Shown here piece by piece: positions 9,894 to 18,825 of a stretch of DNA of 64,000 nt. The notes under the pieces are model-generated. The model was not told the DNA's origin, searched no databases, and saw nothing but the letters and a program-made list of their open reading frames with translations. Source of the DNA: Nitrobacter winogradskyi Nb-255 (GTDB lineage: Bacteria > Pseudomonadota > Alphaproteobacteria > Rhizobiales > Xanthobacteraceae); assembly GCF_000012725.1 (NCBI RefSeq), contig NC_007406.1, positions 248,001-312,000 of the forward strand. Direction: 5' to 3'. Both the position numbers and the translations under genes were made by a program. Numbering within the stretch: position 1 is the first letter of the stretch; the number at the start of each line of letters is the position of its first letter.

Positions 9894-10064
9894 ATGGACA
9901 GCAACGACAAGCCGGCCGGAGACCGGATCGTTCTCACCGAAGCTCAGAAGAAGCGCCGGCGCGAACGCTCGATCGCGATCGCCTGCGCGCTCGGCGTCCT
10001 GGTCCTGCTGTTCTTCGCGGTCACCTTCATCAAAGGGCCGGGCGTTCTCGTCCGTCCGGTGTGA
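9894..10064 (+). CDS. Small single-helix membrane protein of the cox operon (CoxF-like)
   Basis: A 56-residue ORF in the 190-bp gap between ctaB and ctaG, too short for most gene tracks. It starts MDSNDKPAGDRI, has a basic run (KKRRRERS) and then one hydrophobic helix (IAIACALGVLVLLFFAVTF), ending GPGVLVRPV. Small proteins of this build sit at the same place between ctaB and ctaG in related rhizobia and are often labelled CoxF or hypothetical. The stop TGA is followed directly by the ctaG start region, which suggests translational coupling. Its function in oxidase assembly is inferred from position only. Confidence 0.75.
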   Translation: MDSNDKPAGDRIVLTEAQKKRRRERSIAIACALGVLVLLFFAVTFIKGPGVLVRPV

Positions 10065-10070
10065 TTGAGA

Positions 10071-10712
10071 ATGACGGACGCGTCGCAACACCAGCAATCC
10101 GCGGCCCCGGCCTTGCCGAAGGCCGCGCCGCGCATCGGCCGCGACGTGAAGGTCGGCGCCGCCTGCGGCCTGGTGGTCGCATTGATGCTCGGAGCGGCCT
10201 ATGCGTCGGTGCCGTTCTACGACTGGTTCTGCCGCGTCACCGGGTTCAACGGAACCACGCAGGTGGCAGGGAGCGCGCCGCAGGCGGAGCCGCTGGCGCG
10301 CACGGTGACGGTGCGTTTCGACTCCAACGTCTCCGGCGGGCTGCCCTGGAAGTTCGAGGCGGAACAGACCGCGATAGAGGTGCGGGTCGGCGAGGTCACC
10401 ACCGTGCATTACGCCATCACCAACGAGTCGGCGTCGCCCACGACCGGACAGGCCGCCTATAACGTCACGCCGCTGGCGGTCGGATCATACTTCACCAAGA
10501 TCAACTGCTTCTGTTTCACCGAGCAAACCCTGGCGCCCGGCGAGAAGCGGGAGATGGCCGTCGTCTTCTATGTCGATCAGGCCTTCGCCGCCGACAAAGA
10601 GTACGACGGCGTCAACACCATCACCCTGTCCTATACCTTCTTCCCGGTGAAGAATGCCGCGCCCAGGCCGGTGGCGGCAAACGAGCCGGACAGGCCAGGG
10701 GGAAGCATCTGA
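10071..10712 (+). CDS. ctaG: Cytochrome c oxidase assembly protein CtaG/Cox11
   Basis: A 213-residue Cox11-type copper chaperone that delivers copper to the CuB site of subunit I. One N-terminal membrane helix ([16 protein letters not shown]) is followed by [17 protein letters not shown], a hallmark of the family, and the copper-binding CFCF motif within [16 protein letters not shown]. The soluble domain faces the periplasm. The ATG at 10071 is preferred over the TTG two codons earlier. It lies six bases after the small CoxF-like ORF, and coxC follows after 96 bp. Confidence 0.95.
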   Translation: MTDASQHQQSAAPALPKAAPRIGRDVKVGAACGLVVALMLGAAYASVPFYDWFCRVTGFNGTTQVAGSAPQAEPLARTVTVRFDSNVSGGLPWKFEAEQTAIEVRVGEVTTVHYAITNESASPTTGQAAYNVTPLAVGSYFTKINCFCFTEQTLAPGEKREMAVVFYVDQAFAADKEYDGVNTITLSYTFFPVKNAAPRPVAANEPDRPGGSI

Positions 10713-10808
10713 GCTTCGAGGGCCGACGCGTTTAGTTACCGACGCGTTTTGTTGTGAGACCAATAGGTGCCCAATACCGCCGGCACCGCTAAGGGAGAGA
10801 GACCGCAA

Positions 10809-11663
10809 ATGGCTACGGCGCAAGTCAAGCACGATTACCACCTGGTCGACCCGAGTCCGTGGCCGATCGTAGGCGCGACCGCGGCTTTCATCATGGCCGT
10901 GGGCGCGATCCTGTGGATGCATCATATGACCGCGGCCGCGCCGATCATCTTCGGCATCGGCGTGGTCGGCGTGCTCTACACCATGGCGAGCTGGTGGGCG
11001 GATGTGATCCGCGAAGCCGAGCACAAGGGCGATCACACCCGCGTGGTGCAGATCAGCCATCGCTATGGCATGATCCTGTTCATCACCTCCGAGGTGATGT
11101 TCTTCGTCGCCTGGTTCTGGGCCTTCTTCAACTCCGCGCTGTTCCCGGGCGACCCCGTGCATGTGACGCGCGAGGCCCTGTTCGGCGGCGTCTGGCCGCC
11201 CAAGGGCATCCAGACCTTCGATCCCTGGCACCTGCCGCTGCTCAACACCCTGATCCTGCTGACCTCGGGAACCACCGTGACGTGGGCGCACCACGCCCTG
11301 CTCAACGGCGACCGCAAGGGACTGAAGTGGGGCCTGATCCTGACCATCGCGCTCGGCGCCATCTTCACCTGCGTCCAGGCTTATGAGTATCAGCACGCCG
11401 CCTTCAGCTTCGCCGGCAACGTCTACGGCGCCACCTTCTTCATGGCGACCGGATTCCACGGCTTCCACGTGCTGGTCGGAACCATCTTCCTGATCGTCTG
11501 CCTGTTCCGCGCCAACGCGGGACACTTCACCCCCTCCCAGCACCTCGGCTTCGAGTTCGCCGCCTGGTACTGGCACTTCGTCGACGTGGTGTGGCTGTTC
11601 CTGTTCGTCTGCATCTATATCTGGGGCAACGGTGCCGCCGCCATGGCCCACGCCGCACACTGA
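10809..11663 (+). CDS. coxC: Cytochrome c oxidase subunit III
   Basis: A 284-residue subunit III with seven hydrophobic segments, starting at ATG 10809 after GGGAGAGAGAC. Conserved motifs include [20 protein letters not shown] with the lipid/proton-path Glu, TWAHHALL, and the closing [13 protein letters not shown]. It stabilises subunit I turnover. It is the last gene of the operon, because a strong terminator lies 30 bp downstream. The DUF983 and SURF1 genes that I expect after coxC in related genera are not here. Confidence 0.96.
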   Translation: MATAQVKHDYHLVDPSPWPIVGATAAFIMAVGAILWMHHMTAAAPIIFGIGVVGVLYTMASWWADVIREAEHKGDHTRVVQISHRYGMILFITSEVMFFVAWFWAFFNSALFPGDPVHVTREALFGGVWPPKGIQTFDPWHLPLLNTLILLTSGTTVTWAHHALLNGDRKGLKWGLILTIALGAIFTCVQAYEYQHAAFSFAGNVYGATFFMATGFHGFHVLVGTIFLIVCLFRANAGHFTPSQHLGFEFAAWYWHFVDVVWLFLFVCIYIWGNGAAAMAHAAH

Positions 11664-11692
11664 CCGCCAACCCGGCAAAAACAACAATAATC

Positions 11693-11724
11693 AAGGGCGG
11701 CCATAAGGCCGCCCTTTCTCTTTT
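11693..11724 (+). terminator. Rho-independent terminator of the cox operon
   Basis: A perfect 10-bp stem (AAGGGCGGCC / GGCCGCCCTT) closes a 4-base loop ATAA and is followed by TCTCTTTT. It begins 30 bp after the coxC stop codon, so transcription of the cox cluster should end before thrC. Confidence 0.9.
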
Positions 11725-11850
11725 CGAGCTGTCCGTCTGATTTCTTCTTTATTTCAAGAGGCTTTATGATACGCAGCGCCTGTCACCGACATTGACGGCG
11801 GCTCGTGGCATCAGACGTAAGGCAACAAACTTCGGCGCTTGGGGGCCGGC

Positions 11851-13269
11851 TTGACGCACTATCTTTCGACACGGGGAGAGAATCAAAAACTCGGTTTCTC
11901 TGATGTGATGCTGGCCGGACTCGCACGGGACGGCGGTCTCTACGTGCCGGAGGTCTGGCCGCAATTGCGGCTCGATACGGTTGCCGCCTTTTTCGGCAGG
12001 CCCTACTCGGAGGTAGCCGTTGAGGTGATCCGGCCGTTCGTGGGCGGAGATATCGCCGACGTCGACCTCGCTCGCATGGCCAACGAGGCTTATGCGACCT
12101 TCCGGCACCCCGCGGTGGTCCCGCTCGATCAGATAGGCTCTCAACAGTTCCTGCTGGAACTGTTTCACGGTCCGACGCTGGCGTTCAAGGACGTGGCGAT
12201 GCAGTTGCTGTCGCGGCTGATGGACCACGTTCTGGCGAGACGCGGCCAGCGCACCACCATCGTCGTGGCCACCTCGGGTGACACCGGCGGCGCGGCAGTG
12301 GATGCATTCGCCAACCGTGCGAATGTTGATCTGATCGCCTTGTTCCCGGACGGCCGCATTTCCGAGGTGCAGCGACGCATGATGACGACGACGGCCGCGC
12401 CGAATGTTCATGCGCTTGCGGTCAAGGGCACGTTCGACGACTGCCAGGCGATCGTGAAGGGCCTGTTCAACAATCACCGCTTCCGCGACGAGGTATCGCT
12501 CTCGGGAGTCAACTCGATCAACTGGGCGCGGATCGTTGCACAGGTAGTGTATTACTTCACCTCTGCGGTCGCGCTCGGCGCGCCCGCGCGCGCCGTTGAT
12601 TTTACCGTGCCGACCGGTAATTTCGGCGACATCTTCGCCGGTTACGTCGCAAAGCGCATGGGACTGCCGGTACGCCGGCTGCGGATCGCCGCCAACATCA
12701 ATGATATTCTGCCGCGCACGCTGAAGACCGGAATTTATGAGGTGCGCGAGGTTCACGCCACCTCTTCGCCGTCGATGGACATTCAGGTGTCGTCGAACTT
12801 CGAACGGCTGTTGTTCGAGGCGACCGGGCGTGATGCCGCGCAGGTGCGTGCGCTGATGGCCTCGTTGCAGCAGTCCGGCCGTTTCGCGCTACCGGAGTCG
12901 GTTCTGGCCGCGATGCGCGCGGATTTCGATGCCGAATGTGCCGACGAAACGGAGACCGCGGCCACGATCCGCACGGCGTGGCGCGAAGCCGGAGATCTGC
13001 TCGACCCGCATACGGCTGTTGCCTTGACGGTGGCCGATCGTGACGCGGCGGAGTCGCGCGTTCCCAACATCGTGCTCGCCACCGCCCATGCCGCCAAGTT
13101 CCCTGACGCCGTTGAGGCGGCCTGCGGCGTACGGCCGCCGTTGCCGGCCTGGCTCGACGGCTTGATGACCCGGCCCGAGCGGATCACGATCGTGAACAAC
13201 GATCAGGCAGAAATCGAACGGTTCGTGCTGTCCGTCAGCCGCGCCGCCAATCACGGAGTTACCGGATGA
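11851..13269 (+). CDS. thrC: Threonine synthase
   Basis: A PLP-dependent threonine synthase of 472 residues if started at TTG 11851 (MTHYLSTRGE), which matches the usual N-terminus; an in-frame TTG at 11839 adds four residues. It converts O-phosphohomoserine to threonine. Motifs: GLARDGGLYVPE, the PLP-lysine segment FHGPTLAFKDVAMQ, ATSGDTGGAA for phosphate binding, and VPTGNFGDIFAGYVAKRMG. The length fits the longer thrC class. No ATG start is available, so initiation may be weak. The stop overlaps the start of the M16 peptidase gene (ATGA), so the two are co-translated. Confidence 0.95.
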   Translation: MTHYLSTRGENQKLGFSDVMLAGLARDGGLYVPEVWPQLRLDTVAAFFGRPYSEVAVEVIRPFVGGDIADVDLARMANEAYATFRHPAVVPLDQIGSQQFLLELFHGPTLAFKDVAMQLLSRLMDHVLARRGQRTTIVVATSGDTGGAAVDAFANRANVDLIALFPDGRISEVQRRMMTTTAAPNVHALAVKGTFDDCQAIVKGLFNNHRFRDEVSLSGVNSINWARIVAQVVYYFTSAVALGAPARAVDFTVPTGNFGDIFAGYVAKRMGLPVRRLRIAANINDILPRTLKTGIYEVREVHATSSPSMDIQVSSNFERLLFEATGRDAAQVRALMASLQQSGRFALPESVLAAMRADFDAECADETETAATIRTAWREAGDLLDPHTAVALTVADRDAAESRVPNIVLATAHAAKFPDAVEAACGVRPPLPAWLDGLMTRPERITIVNNDQAEIERFVLSVSRAANHGVTG

Positions 13270-14555
13270 GTGTCAATGTCACGAAGCTGTCGTCCGGCCT
13301 CACCGTCGTGACTGATGACATGCCACATCTGGAAACCGCCGCGCTCGGTGTCTGGACCGGAGTCGGCGGCCGTGACGAGAAGCCGGACGAGCACGGCATC
13401 TCTCACCTTCTCGAACATATGGCGTTCAAGGGCACCACCACGCGTTCGTCGCGGGCGATCGCCGAGGAGATCGAGGCCGTCGGCGGCGATCTCAACGCCG
13501 CTACCGGGGTCGAGACGACGGCTTATTACGCGCGGGTGATGAAGGCCGACGTTCCGCTCGCGCTCGATGTGTTGAGCGACATCCTGTCCAACCCGATCTT
13601 CGACGCAAAGGAGCTCGAATGCGAGAAGGGTGTCATCGAGCAGGAAATCGGTGCGGCGCAGGACACCCCTGACGACGTCGTTTTCGAGCAACTCAACGAA
13701 CTCTGTTATCCCGACCAGCCCATCGGCCGTTCGCTGCTCGGAACGCCCGAGACGCTGGAGCGATTCAACAGCGATATGCTGCATGGTTACCTCAAGACGC
13801 ATTATCGCGGGCCGGACATGGTGGTGGCGGCGGCGGGTGCGATCGAGCATGGGATGGTTGTTGCCGAAGTCGAGCGCCGCTTTGCCGGTTTCGACGCCGC
13901 GCCGCCTCCGCAGCCGGCGGCGGCGACATTCGGCCACGGCGGCTCCAGGGTAGTGCATCGCGATTTGGAACAGGCGCATCTGACGTTGGCGCTGGAAGGG
14001 GTGCCGCAGACCGACGGCTCGCTGTTTTCCCTCCAGGTGTTCACCAGCGTTCTTGGGGGCGGCATGTCCTCGCGACTGTTTCAGGAAGTTCGTGAGAAGC
14101 GCGGTCTGTGCTACTCGATCTATACTTTCCATGCACCCTATGCCGACACCGGCCTGTTTGGGCTCTACACCGGCACCGATCCGAGCGACGCGCCTGAAAT
14201 GATGGAAGTCATCGTCGACGTTATCAGCGAAGCCGTGGAAACGCTGACGGAAGCTGAGATCGCGCGCGCGAAGGCGCAGATGAAAGCTGGCCTGTTGATG
14301 GCGCTGGAGAGTTGCAGCGCCCGCGCCGAACAATTGGCCCGGCATATGCTCGTTTATGGACGGCCCCAGAGCGTCGGGGAATTGACCGCCAGGATCGACG
14401 CCGTCAGCGTCGAATCAACGCGTGATGCGGCGCGCGGCCTCCTGGCCCGCAGCCGTCCCGCTGTCGTCGCGCTCGGCAGCGGAAGGGGGCTGGACAGCGC
14501 AGTCGCTTTCGCGGAAGGATTGGCGCAGTCGAAGGCCCGGATCCTGCTCCACTAG
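13266..14555 (+). CDS. M16 family zinc peptidase (processing-peptidase-like)
   Basis: A 429-residue M16 peptidase with the inverted zinc motif HLLEH at residues 47-51 and the distal Glu in ECEKGVIEQE about 75 residues later, so it should be catalytically active. The C-terminal half has the R/Y pair typical of the family in GMSSRLFQEVREKRGLCYSIY. It resembles the mitochondrial processing peptidase beta subunit; bacterial relatives degrade peptides in the cytoplasm or periplasm. The first four bases overlap thrC (ATGA). A repeat begins exactly at its stop codon. Confidence 0.92.
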   Translation: MSVNVTKLSSGLTVVTDDMPHLETAALGVWTGVGGRDEKPDEHGISHLLEHMAFKGTTTRSSRAIAEEIEAVGGDLNAATGVETTAYYARVMKADVPLALDVLSDILSNPIFDAKELECEKGVIEQEIGAAQDTPDDVVFEQLNELCYPDQPIGRSLLGTPETLERFNSDMLHGYLKTHYRGPDMVVAAAGAIEHGMVVAEVERRFAGFDAAPPPQPAAATFGHGGSRVVHRDLEQAHLTLALEGVPQTDGSLFSLQVFTSVLGGGMSSRLFQEVREKRGLCYSIYTFHAPYADTGLFGLYTGTDPSDAPEMMEVIVDVISEAVETLTEAEIARAKAQMKAGLLMALESCSARAEQLARHMLVYGRPQSVGELTARIDAVSVESTRDAARGLLARSRPAVVALGSGRGLDSAVAFAEGLAQSKARILLH

Positions 14556-14660
14556 AGCTTTTTCCGGCGAAGCGGATATCGGTTCGCCGAAGGAAATGCG
14601 ACGAGACATTCACTTCCTGAGCATGATCCGATTCAACGTGGTCAGATTAAAATCTGAGAG
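14553..14660. repeat. Dispersed intergenic repeat, compound copy
   Basis: Starts at the TAG of the M16 gene with TAGAGCTTTTTCCGGCGAAG, continues with CGGTTCGCCG and AAATGCGACGAGACA, and ends with GAGCATGATCCGATTCAA. The same modules in the same order occur at 15313 and 30090, so this is a multi-part repeat unit. It separates the M16 gene from the acetyltransferase gene. Confidence 0.75.
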
Positions 14661-14731
14661 CCACATCTTGAATCCGTCAAAAGCGTGATTCGAGCGGGAA
14701 ACTGTTGGGGGTTCGGGGTCGAGGAACGACC

Positions 14732-15316
14732 ATGGCTTTGTTTCGTCTGTCGTCCAGCGCGCCTGCGCTTGCGCCCCGGGGGCACGGTCTTTTCCTGCGT
14801 GCGCCCGAGATGTCCGACTTTCTGCAATGGAGACAGCTTCGCGAGTGCAGCCGCGCCTATCTGACCCCATGGGAGCCGATCTGGCCCGCCGACGATCTCA
14901 CGCGCGCCGGATTTCGGCGGAGGTTACGCCGCTACGCGGAGGATATCGCTGATGACAGGTCCTATCCGTTCATTGTGTTCCGTGAATCCGACGGCGTGAT
15001 GTTGGGTGGAATAACGCTCGCCAATGTCCGTCGCGGCATCGCGCAGGCGGGCACCATCGGATACTGGATAGGCCAGCCGCATGCGGGGCAGGGCTACATG
15101 ACAGCCGCGCTGCGAGTGCTGCTTCCGGCCCTGTTCGGCGAACTGAACCTGCATCGCATCGAGGCTGCCTGCATTCCCAGCAACGCGCCGTCCATCCGCG
15201 TGCTGGACAAGTGCGGCTTCACGCGGGAGGGGCTGGCGCGCCGCTATCTTCGCATCAACGGAATCTGGCAGGATCACCTGCTGTTCGGCGTACTGCACGA
15301 TGATCTCCGGAGCTAA
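14732..15316 (+). CDS. GNAT acetyltransferase, RimJ type
   Basis: A 194-residue GNAT-fold protein from ATG 14732 (MALFRLSSSAP). The acetyl-CoA loop is visible as IGQPHAGQGYMTAALR, and the C-terminal strand pattern NLHRIEAACIPSNAPSIRVL with KCGFTREGLARRYLRINGIW is the RimJ/RimL signature. RimJ acetylates the N-terminus of ribosomal protein S5; members of this group can also modify other N-termini. An RBS-like GAGGAACGAC precedes the start. It follows the thrC/M16 pair but a repeat separates it, so it may have its own promoter. Confidence 0.9.
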   Translation: MALFRLSSSAPALAPRGHGLFLRAPEMSDFLQWRQLRECSRAYLTPWEPIWPADDLTRAGFRRRLRRYAEDIADDRSYPFIVFRESDGVMLGGITLANVRRGIAQAGTIGYWIGQPHAGQGYMTAALRVLLPALFGELNLHRIEAACIPSNAPSIRVLDKCGFTREGLARRYLRINGIWQDHLLFGVLHDDLRS

Positions 15317-15457
15317 AGCGTTTTCGAGCGAAGTGGATACCGGTTCGCCGCAGGAAAATGCGACCAGACAACATTCCTTGGTGCATTGGTCCGTTTCAAC
15401 TTGATCGAATCATGCACTAAAGTGTTTCGAACGAGCCGCTGCTGATCCTCGGCCCTA
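15313..15457. repeat. Dispersed intergenic repeat, compound copy
   Basis: AAAGCGTTTTCGAGCGAAGT, then GGATACCGGTTCGCCG, AAAATGCGACCAGACAA, then a partly degraded GCATTGGTCCGTTTCAACTT / GATCGAATCATGCACTA palindrome. It begins at the acetyltransferase stop codon and ends at the left end of the IS630 element, which may have inserted into its TA-containing tail. Confidence 0.75.
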
Positions 15458-15470
15458 GAGCATGATGAGT

Positions 15471-16112
15471 TTAGATTTGGTTGTATCCTGCATTGACGAA
15501 GTAGTTGGCGCATTCAGCCGGTGCAACGGTTTCGAGGATCGGAGCGATAGCATTGTAGACGGCCTCGGTGGTCCGCTGCGCGGCTTTGCGTAGCCAGTGT
15601 TTGAACTTGGCAAAGAACTGCTCGATCGGGTTCAGATCAGGCGAGTATTTCGGCAGGTAGAAGAGCCGGGCACCGGCGGCACGGATGACGCGACGCACGG
15701 CGCTGGCCTTGTGCGAGCCGAGGTTGTCCATAATGACGATGTCGCCGTGCCGCAGGGTCGGGACCAGAACCTTCTCGATGTAGAGAAGGAAGGCTTCGCC
15801 GTTGATCGGCCCCTCGATGAACCACGGCGCGGTGATGCGATCGTGGCGCAGAGCGGCCATAAAGGTCATGGTCTGCCAGCGGCCATGCGGCACCTTGGCT
15901 CTGATGCGTTGACCGCGCGGCGCCCAGCCCCGCAGCGGCGCCATATTGGTTTTGGTCCAGGTCTCATCGATGAACACCAGCCGAGTGGGATCAATCCGAT
16001 CTCGATACTTGGTCCATTGCGCTCGCCGACGGGCGACATCGGGACGATCCTGCTCTGCAGCAATCAGCGTCTTTTTTTGTAACTGAGCTTCACAGCGTGA
16101 ACGAACTCCCAC
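15471..16112 (-). CDS. IS630 transposase, catalytic part (orfB)
   Basis: This frame carries the DDE catalytic core: the first Asp in FIDETWTKT, the second in IVIMDNLGSHK, and the Glu in PDLNPIEQFFAKFK. It is translated as the second half of a fusion. Its own 5' codons before the slip tract (16072-16078) are unlikely to be used; after a -1 shift the product reads on as KKTLIAAEQDRPDVARRR. It cuts and joins DNA at TA dinucleotides. Confidence 0.88.
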   Translation of the reverse strand: MGVRSRCEAQLQKKTLIAAEQDRPDVARRRAQWTKYRDRIDPTRLVFIDETWTKTNMAPLRGWAPRGQRIRAKVPHGRWQTMTFMAALRHDRITAPWFIEGPINGEAFLLYIEKVLVPTLRHGDIVIMDNLGSHKASAVRRVIRAAGARLFYLPKYSPDLNPIEQFFAKFKHWLRKAAQRTTEAVYNAIAPILETVAPAECANYFVNAGYNQI

Positions 16113-16414
16113 ATCGTGCGGTAATCGACCTTAAGGCCACGCTCGGCAAGTTCGGCCACCAGCCCGCGCACGGTAAAGTCCTTTCGGCACCGTTGCAGCA
16201 GCCATTCGCGGTGCGGCCCCGCAATCTTCTTTGGCCTATAGCCGCCGATCTGGCTTGGCGCGACGCTGCCGGTCTCGTGGAAGCGTTGTACCCAGTTGAT
16301 CGCCGTGCTGATGCCCACCCCAAACTGGGCCGCAGCCTGATGCCGCGACAGGCCGCCTTTAACGACAGCACGCACTACCCGCTCACGAAGGTCGTTCGAA
16401 TAGGCTCGTCCCAT
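16064..16414 (-). CDS. IS630 transposase, DNA-binding part (orfA)
   Basis: A 116-residue N-terminal part with two helix-turn-helix units (LRERVVRAVVKGGLSRHQAA and a second around DFTVRGLVAELAERG) that bind the inverted repeats. It ends ...KLSYKKRR at a stop just after a run of seven A residues on the coding strand (16072-16078). A -1 slip there joins it to orfB, giving a full-length transposase. Confidence 0.88.
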   Translation of the reverse strand: MGRAYSNDLRERVVRAVVKGGLSRHQAAAQFGVGISTAINWVQRFHETGSVAPSQIGGYRPKKIAGPHREWLLQRCRKDFTVRGLVAELAERGLKVDYRTMWEFVHAVKLSYKKRR

Positions 16415-16611
16415 CCATGCTGGCCTCCTTCCCAGTCAGCATGTTGAATCAGATGAATTCTGATTTGGGAATCTCAATCGATTCAAAATAAACCCATCCC
16501 GCTCTAGCTCCGGGATAGCTTCGCTCGATAACGCGATAGCGACTTTGGTATGACGCCTTCGGCTTGCTATAAGGCCGCGCATGAGAACCAACGATCGGAT
16601 GATGACGTGAA

Positions 16612-17322
16612 ATGCTTGATGTTGCTGATACCGCCGAAGGCGAGCCGGGGGCTGCCGGGCGCTTCCGGTGCTTTCCCTGGGGCGGCCTTTTCCTGAGTCG
16701 ATTTTCCTCGCTGATGACCATGGTCGCGGTTTGCTGCACGGTTGCCGCTTTCCCGGTGCAATCGCAGTCGCTCGGCGATCGCTTCAAGGGCATGTTCGGC
16801 ATCAGATCGCAGCCGGAGCAGACAGCGCCGGCACCCGGCGACACGGCTTCCGTGCCCGATTATCTGACCTGCCCGTCCGTCGCCATTCGTTCCGGAGCAT
16901 CGACCTATGCTGTCGGCGAGTCGGGCAAGCCGGCGACAGGCGCCGAGGTCCGCTATCAGGCGACGATCCGCGACACCGCGCGAGAATGCGATTACAACTC
17001 CGACACGCAACAAATCTCGGTCAAGGTCGGTATTCGTGGGCGAGTCATCGTGGGGCCGGCGGGGGCGCCACCGACCGTGGAGGTGCCGTTGCGCGTCGCG
17101 GTGGTCGAGGACGGCATTTCCCCGAAAACGATTGCCACCAACGCCTATACGATCACGGTGAGCCTGTCGGATTCCGGAGGCGGAATCTACAGTTTCGTGT
17201 CGGACGACCTCTCCTATCCGGCGCCCCAGGGCGCGGCCGCCGATCGCTACGTATTCTACGTCGGGTTCGATCCGCAGGCGCTGAAACCCGAACCGCGCAT
17301 GAACCGAAGGCGACAGAGATAG
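16612..17322 (+). CDS. Secreted hypothetical protein conserved in rhizobia
   Basis: Up to 236 residues; the ATG at 16714 (MTMVAVCCTVAAF) is an alternative start that gives a shorter signal peptide. Either way a hydrophobic export signal precedes SLGDRFKGMFG. The mature part has LTCPSVAIRSGASTYAVG, ARECDY, and beta-rich VRVAVVEDG-like segments ending in the basic tail RMNRRRQR. Similar proteins occur in Bradyrhizobium relatives without an assigned function, to my knowledge. The IS630 element ends 108 bp upstream, so its original promoter may be displaced. Confidence 0.7.
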   Translation: MLDVADTAEGEPGAAGRFRCFPWGGLFLSRFSSLMTMVAVCCTVAAFPVQSQSLGDRFKGMFGIRSQPEQTAPAPGDTASVPDYLTCPSVAIRSGASTYAVGESGKPATGAEVRYQATIRDTARECDYNSDTQQISVKVGIRGRVIVGPAGAPPTVEVPLRVAVVEDGISPKTIATNAYTITVSLSDSGGGIYSFVSDDLSYPAPQGAAADRYVFYVGFDPQALKPEPRMNRRRQR

Positions 17323-17325
17323 AGT

Positions 17326-17362
17326 GCGCTTCTGCCTCCGACGGAATCAGAAGCGGGGCTCT
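17326..17362. repeat. Short palindromic repeat (GCTTCTGA family)
   Basis: GCGCTTCTGCCTCCGACGGA followed by ATCAGAAGCGGGGC, a slightly degenerate copy of the hairpin seen at 5240 and 22583, located just after the secreted hypothetical gene. Confidence 0.55.
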
Positions 17363-17564
17363 CGGATCCTGATCTGACGCGGCGTCCTTCGCGCCGACCG
17401 GCATATAGCCAAGATAAAATGAAAGCAGCGGCTGCGTTGCGCTCGCCTCATAGGCGGGTGATTTTGCGCAAGCGATTTTGTCAGCACACCGAGGGCGTTG
17501 GATCGTCGTCAATGCGTGCGCATGATAATGCCGCTCGGTTGCTCGCGGGCACCGTTTGCGAAAC

Positions 17565-17599
17565 AAAAAAGCCGGGACGAGCAGTTCTCGCACCGGCTT
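17565..17599 (-). terminator. Probable rho-independent terminator of the atp operon
   Basis: Read on the minus strand: AAGCCGG, a GC-rich inner stem GCGAG/CTCG, CCGGCTT, then TTTTT. It lies about 110 bp beyond the atpF stop codon, after the repeat at 17612, and fits the end of the F0 operon. Confidence 0.7.
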
Positions 17600-17611
17600 G
17601 TCGCGTTTGGG

Positions 17612-17714
17612 CGAATTTAGAGCCCGATTCCGATAGAGTCAGAAGCGGGCTCTATGATTTTGATCTGACGCGCTTTCTTCACGCGAACCGACGCTTCGCT
17701 TGAAAACGCTCTAG
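17612..17714. repeat. Dispersed intergenic repeat, compound copy
   Basis: AGAGCCCGATTCCGATAGAG / TCAGAAGCGGGCTCTATG hairpin, then TTGATCTGACGCG-TTTCTTCACGCGAA and CGCTTCGCTTGAAAACGCTC, which is the reverse complement of the AGCGTTTTCGAGCGAAG core. It abuts the atpF stop codon. Confidence 0.7.
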
Positions 17715-18208
17715 TTGAGCTTGGAGCGAACCTCGCTGACGCCTTGAACGAGCAGTTCGTCGGCAAGCTGACCCTTCACCGAGTTCGACAGGATCGAGGA
17801 GGCTGCGGCGACAGCGGCGTCGGCCGCGGCCGCGCGGACATCCGCGATAGCCTGAGCTTCCGCCGAGGCGATCTTACCTTCCGCGCTTTTAGTGCGGCGC
17901 GCGACGAAATCCTCCATCTTGGCCTTCGCTTCTGCCGCGATGCGCTCGGCTTCGGCTCTGGCCGAAGCGATGATGTCCTGCGCCTCGCGCTCGGCGCTCG
18001 CATGGCGGGCTTTGTAGTCGGCCAGCAGCTTGGCGGCTTCATCCTTAAGGCGGCGCGCGTCGTCCAGTTCGTTCTTGATGCGCGCGCTGCGACGATCGAG
18101 AGCCGACAGCACCGTGCGGTGAACGCCCACATAGGCGAAGACGCCCATTAGGAGGAGGAAGGCTATGGCAACCCAGGTTTCCGGTTCGGCAAGCATTGTC
18201 CCCGTCAT
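17711..18208 (-). CDS. atpF: ATP synthase F0 subunit b
   Basis: A 165-residue b subunit: one N-terminal membrane helix ([18 protein letters not shown]) and a long Ala/Glu/Lys-rich helix with heptad character that forms the peripheral stalk. The start at 18208 overlaps the b' stop codon (ATGA). In phototrophic and rhizobial alphaproteobacteria the stalk is a b/b' heterodimer, which matches the adjacent gene. It is the last gene of atpI-atpB-atpE-b'-b; the F1 genes lie elsewhere. Confidence 0.94.
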   Translation of the reverse strand: MTGTMLAEPETWVAIAFLLLMGVFAYVGVHRTVLSALDRRSARIKNELDDARRLKDEAAKLLADYKARHASAEREAQDIIASARAEAERIAAEAKAKMEDFVARRTKSAEGKIASAEAQAIADVRAAAADAAVAAASSILSNSVKGQLADELLVQGVSEVRSKLN

Positions 18209-18762
18209 CCCTTCATGGAGGCGTCGACGGCGCTATCGACGAGCTTGGAGTCGGGCGTTGCGCCGGTCAGTTGCTGGACGATCGCCGTTGCCGCATCGCT
18301 TGCGATGCCGCGGACGTTGCTCATCGCCGCCGCGCGCGTGGAGGCGATGGTTTTTTCGGCGTCGGCGAGCTTGACGGACAGCCGTTCCTCGAGCGCCTTG
18401 CGTTCGGCTTCCGCGGCCGCATTCAGCTTTTCGCGGGTCTCGTTGCCGATCGCCTGCGCCCGGGCGCGCGCCGCGGCGAGTTCGGCCTCATAGGCCTTCA
18501 ACGCGGCGTCGGAATCGTCCTTCAGCTTTTGCGCTTGTGCGAGGTCGCCCTTGATCGTGTTCTCTCGGTCGTCGATGGTCTGGCGGACGCGCGGCAAAGC
18601 CAGTCGCGATGAGATCAGATAGAGCGCGACGAACGCGATCGTCAGCGAAACCAGCTGAGACGCGAACGTCTCCTTCTGGAACGGCGGGAACGGGGCCTTG
18701 TGGCCACCATCGGCTTCGGTGTGGGCCGTCGCACCGTGTGCGTTGCCATGACTTTCAGCCAC
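18205..18762 (-). CDS. atpF2: ATP synthase F0 subunit b'
   Basis: A 185-residue b' subunit, sometimes named atpG. An N-terminal cytoplasmic stretch rich in His and Gly is followed by a membrane segment ([20 protein letters not shown]) and the typical [20 protein letters not shown], then a long coiled coil. It pairs with subunit b to form the stator stalk. Its stop overlaps the atpF start by four bases. The c-subunit gene ends 63 bp upstream. Confidence 0.94.
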   Translation of the reverse strand: MAESHGNAHGATAHTEADGGHKAPFPPFQKETFASQLVSLTIAFVALYLISSRLALPRVRQTIDDRENTIKGDLAQAQKLKDDSDAALKAYEAELAAARARAQAIGNETREKLNAAAEAERKALEERLSVKLADAEKTIASTRAAAMSNVRGIASDAATAIVQQLTGATPDSKLVDSAVDASMKG

Positions 18763-18825
18763 GGGCTTCTCCTCTGCGGTTGATCGGGACCCGGCTTTCC
18801 AGGCCCCGTCAGCCGGTCAGTGATC

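Larger units (their letters stand above)
15458..16504 (-). mobile_element. IS630-family insertion sequence
   Basis: The element is 1047 bp long. Imperfect terminal inverted repeats start GAGCATGATGAGTTTA at the left and GAGCGGGATGGGTTTA at the right (read inward), each flanked by TA (15456-15457 and 16505-16506), the target duplicated by IS630 elements. Two overlapping minus-strand frames encode a DDE transposase joined by a -1 slip at an A7 tract. Both frames are intact, so the copy looks functional. It lies between the acetyltransferase gene and a secreted hypothetical protein. Confidence 0.9.
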
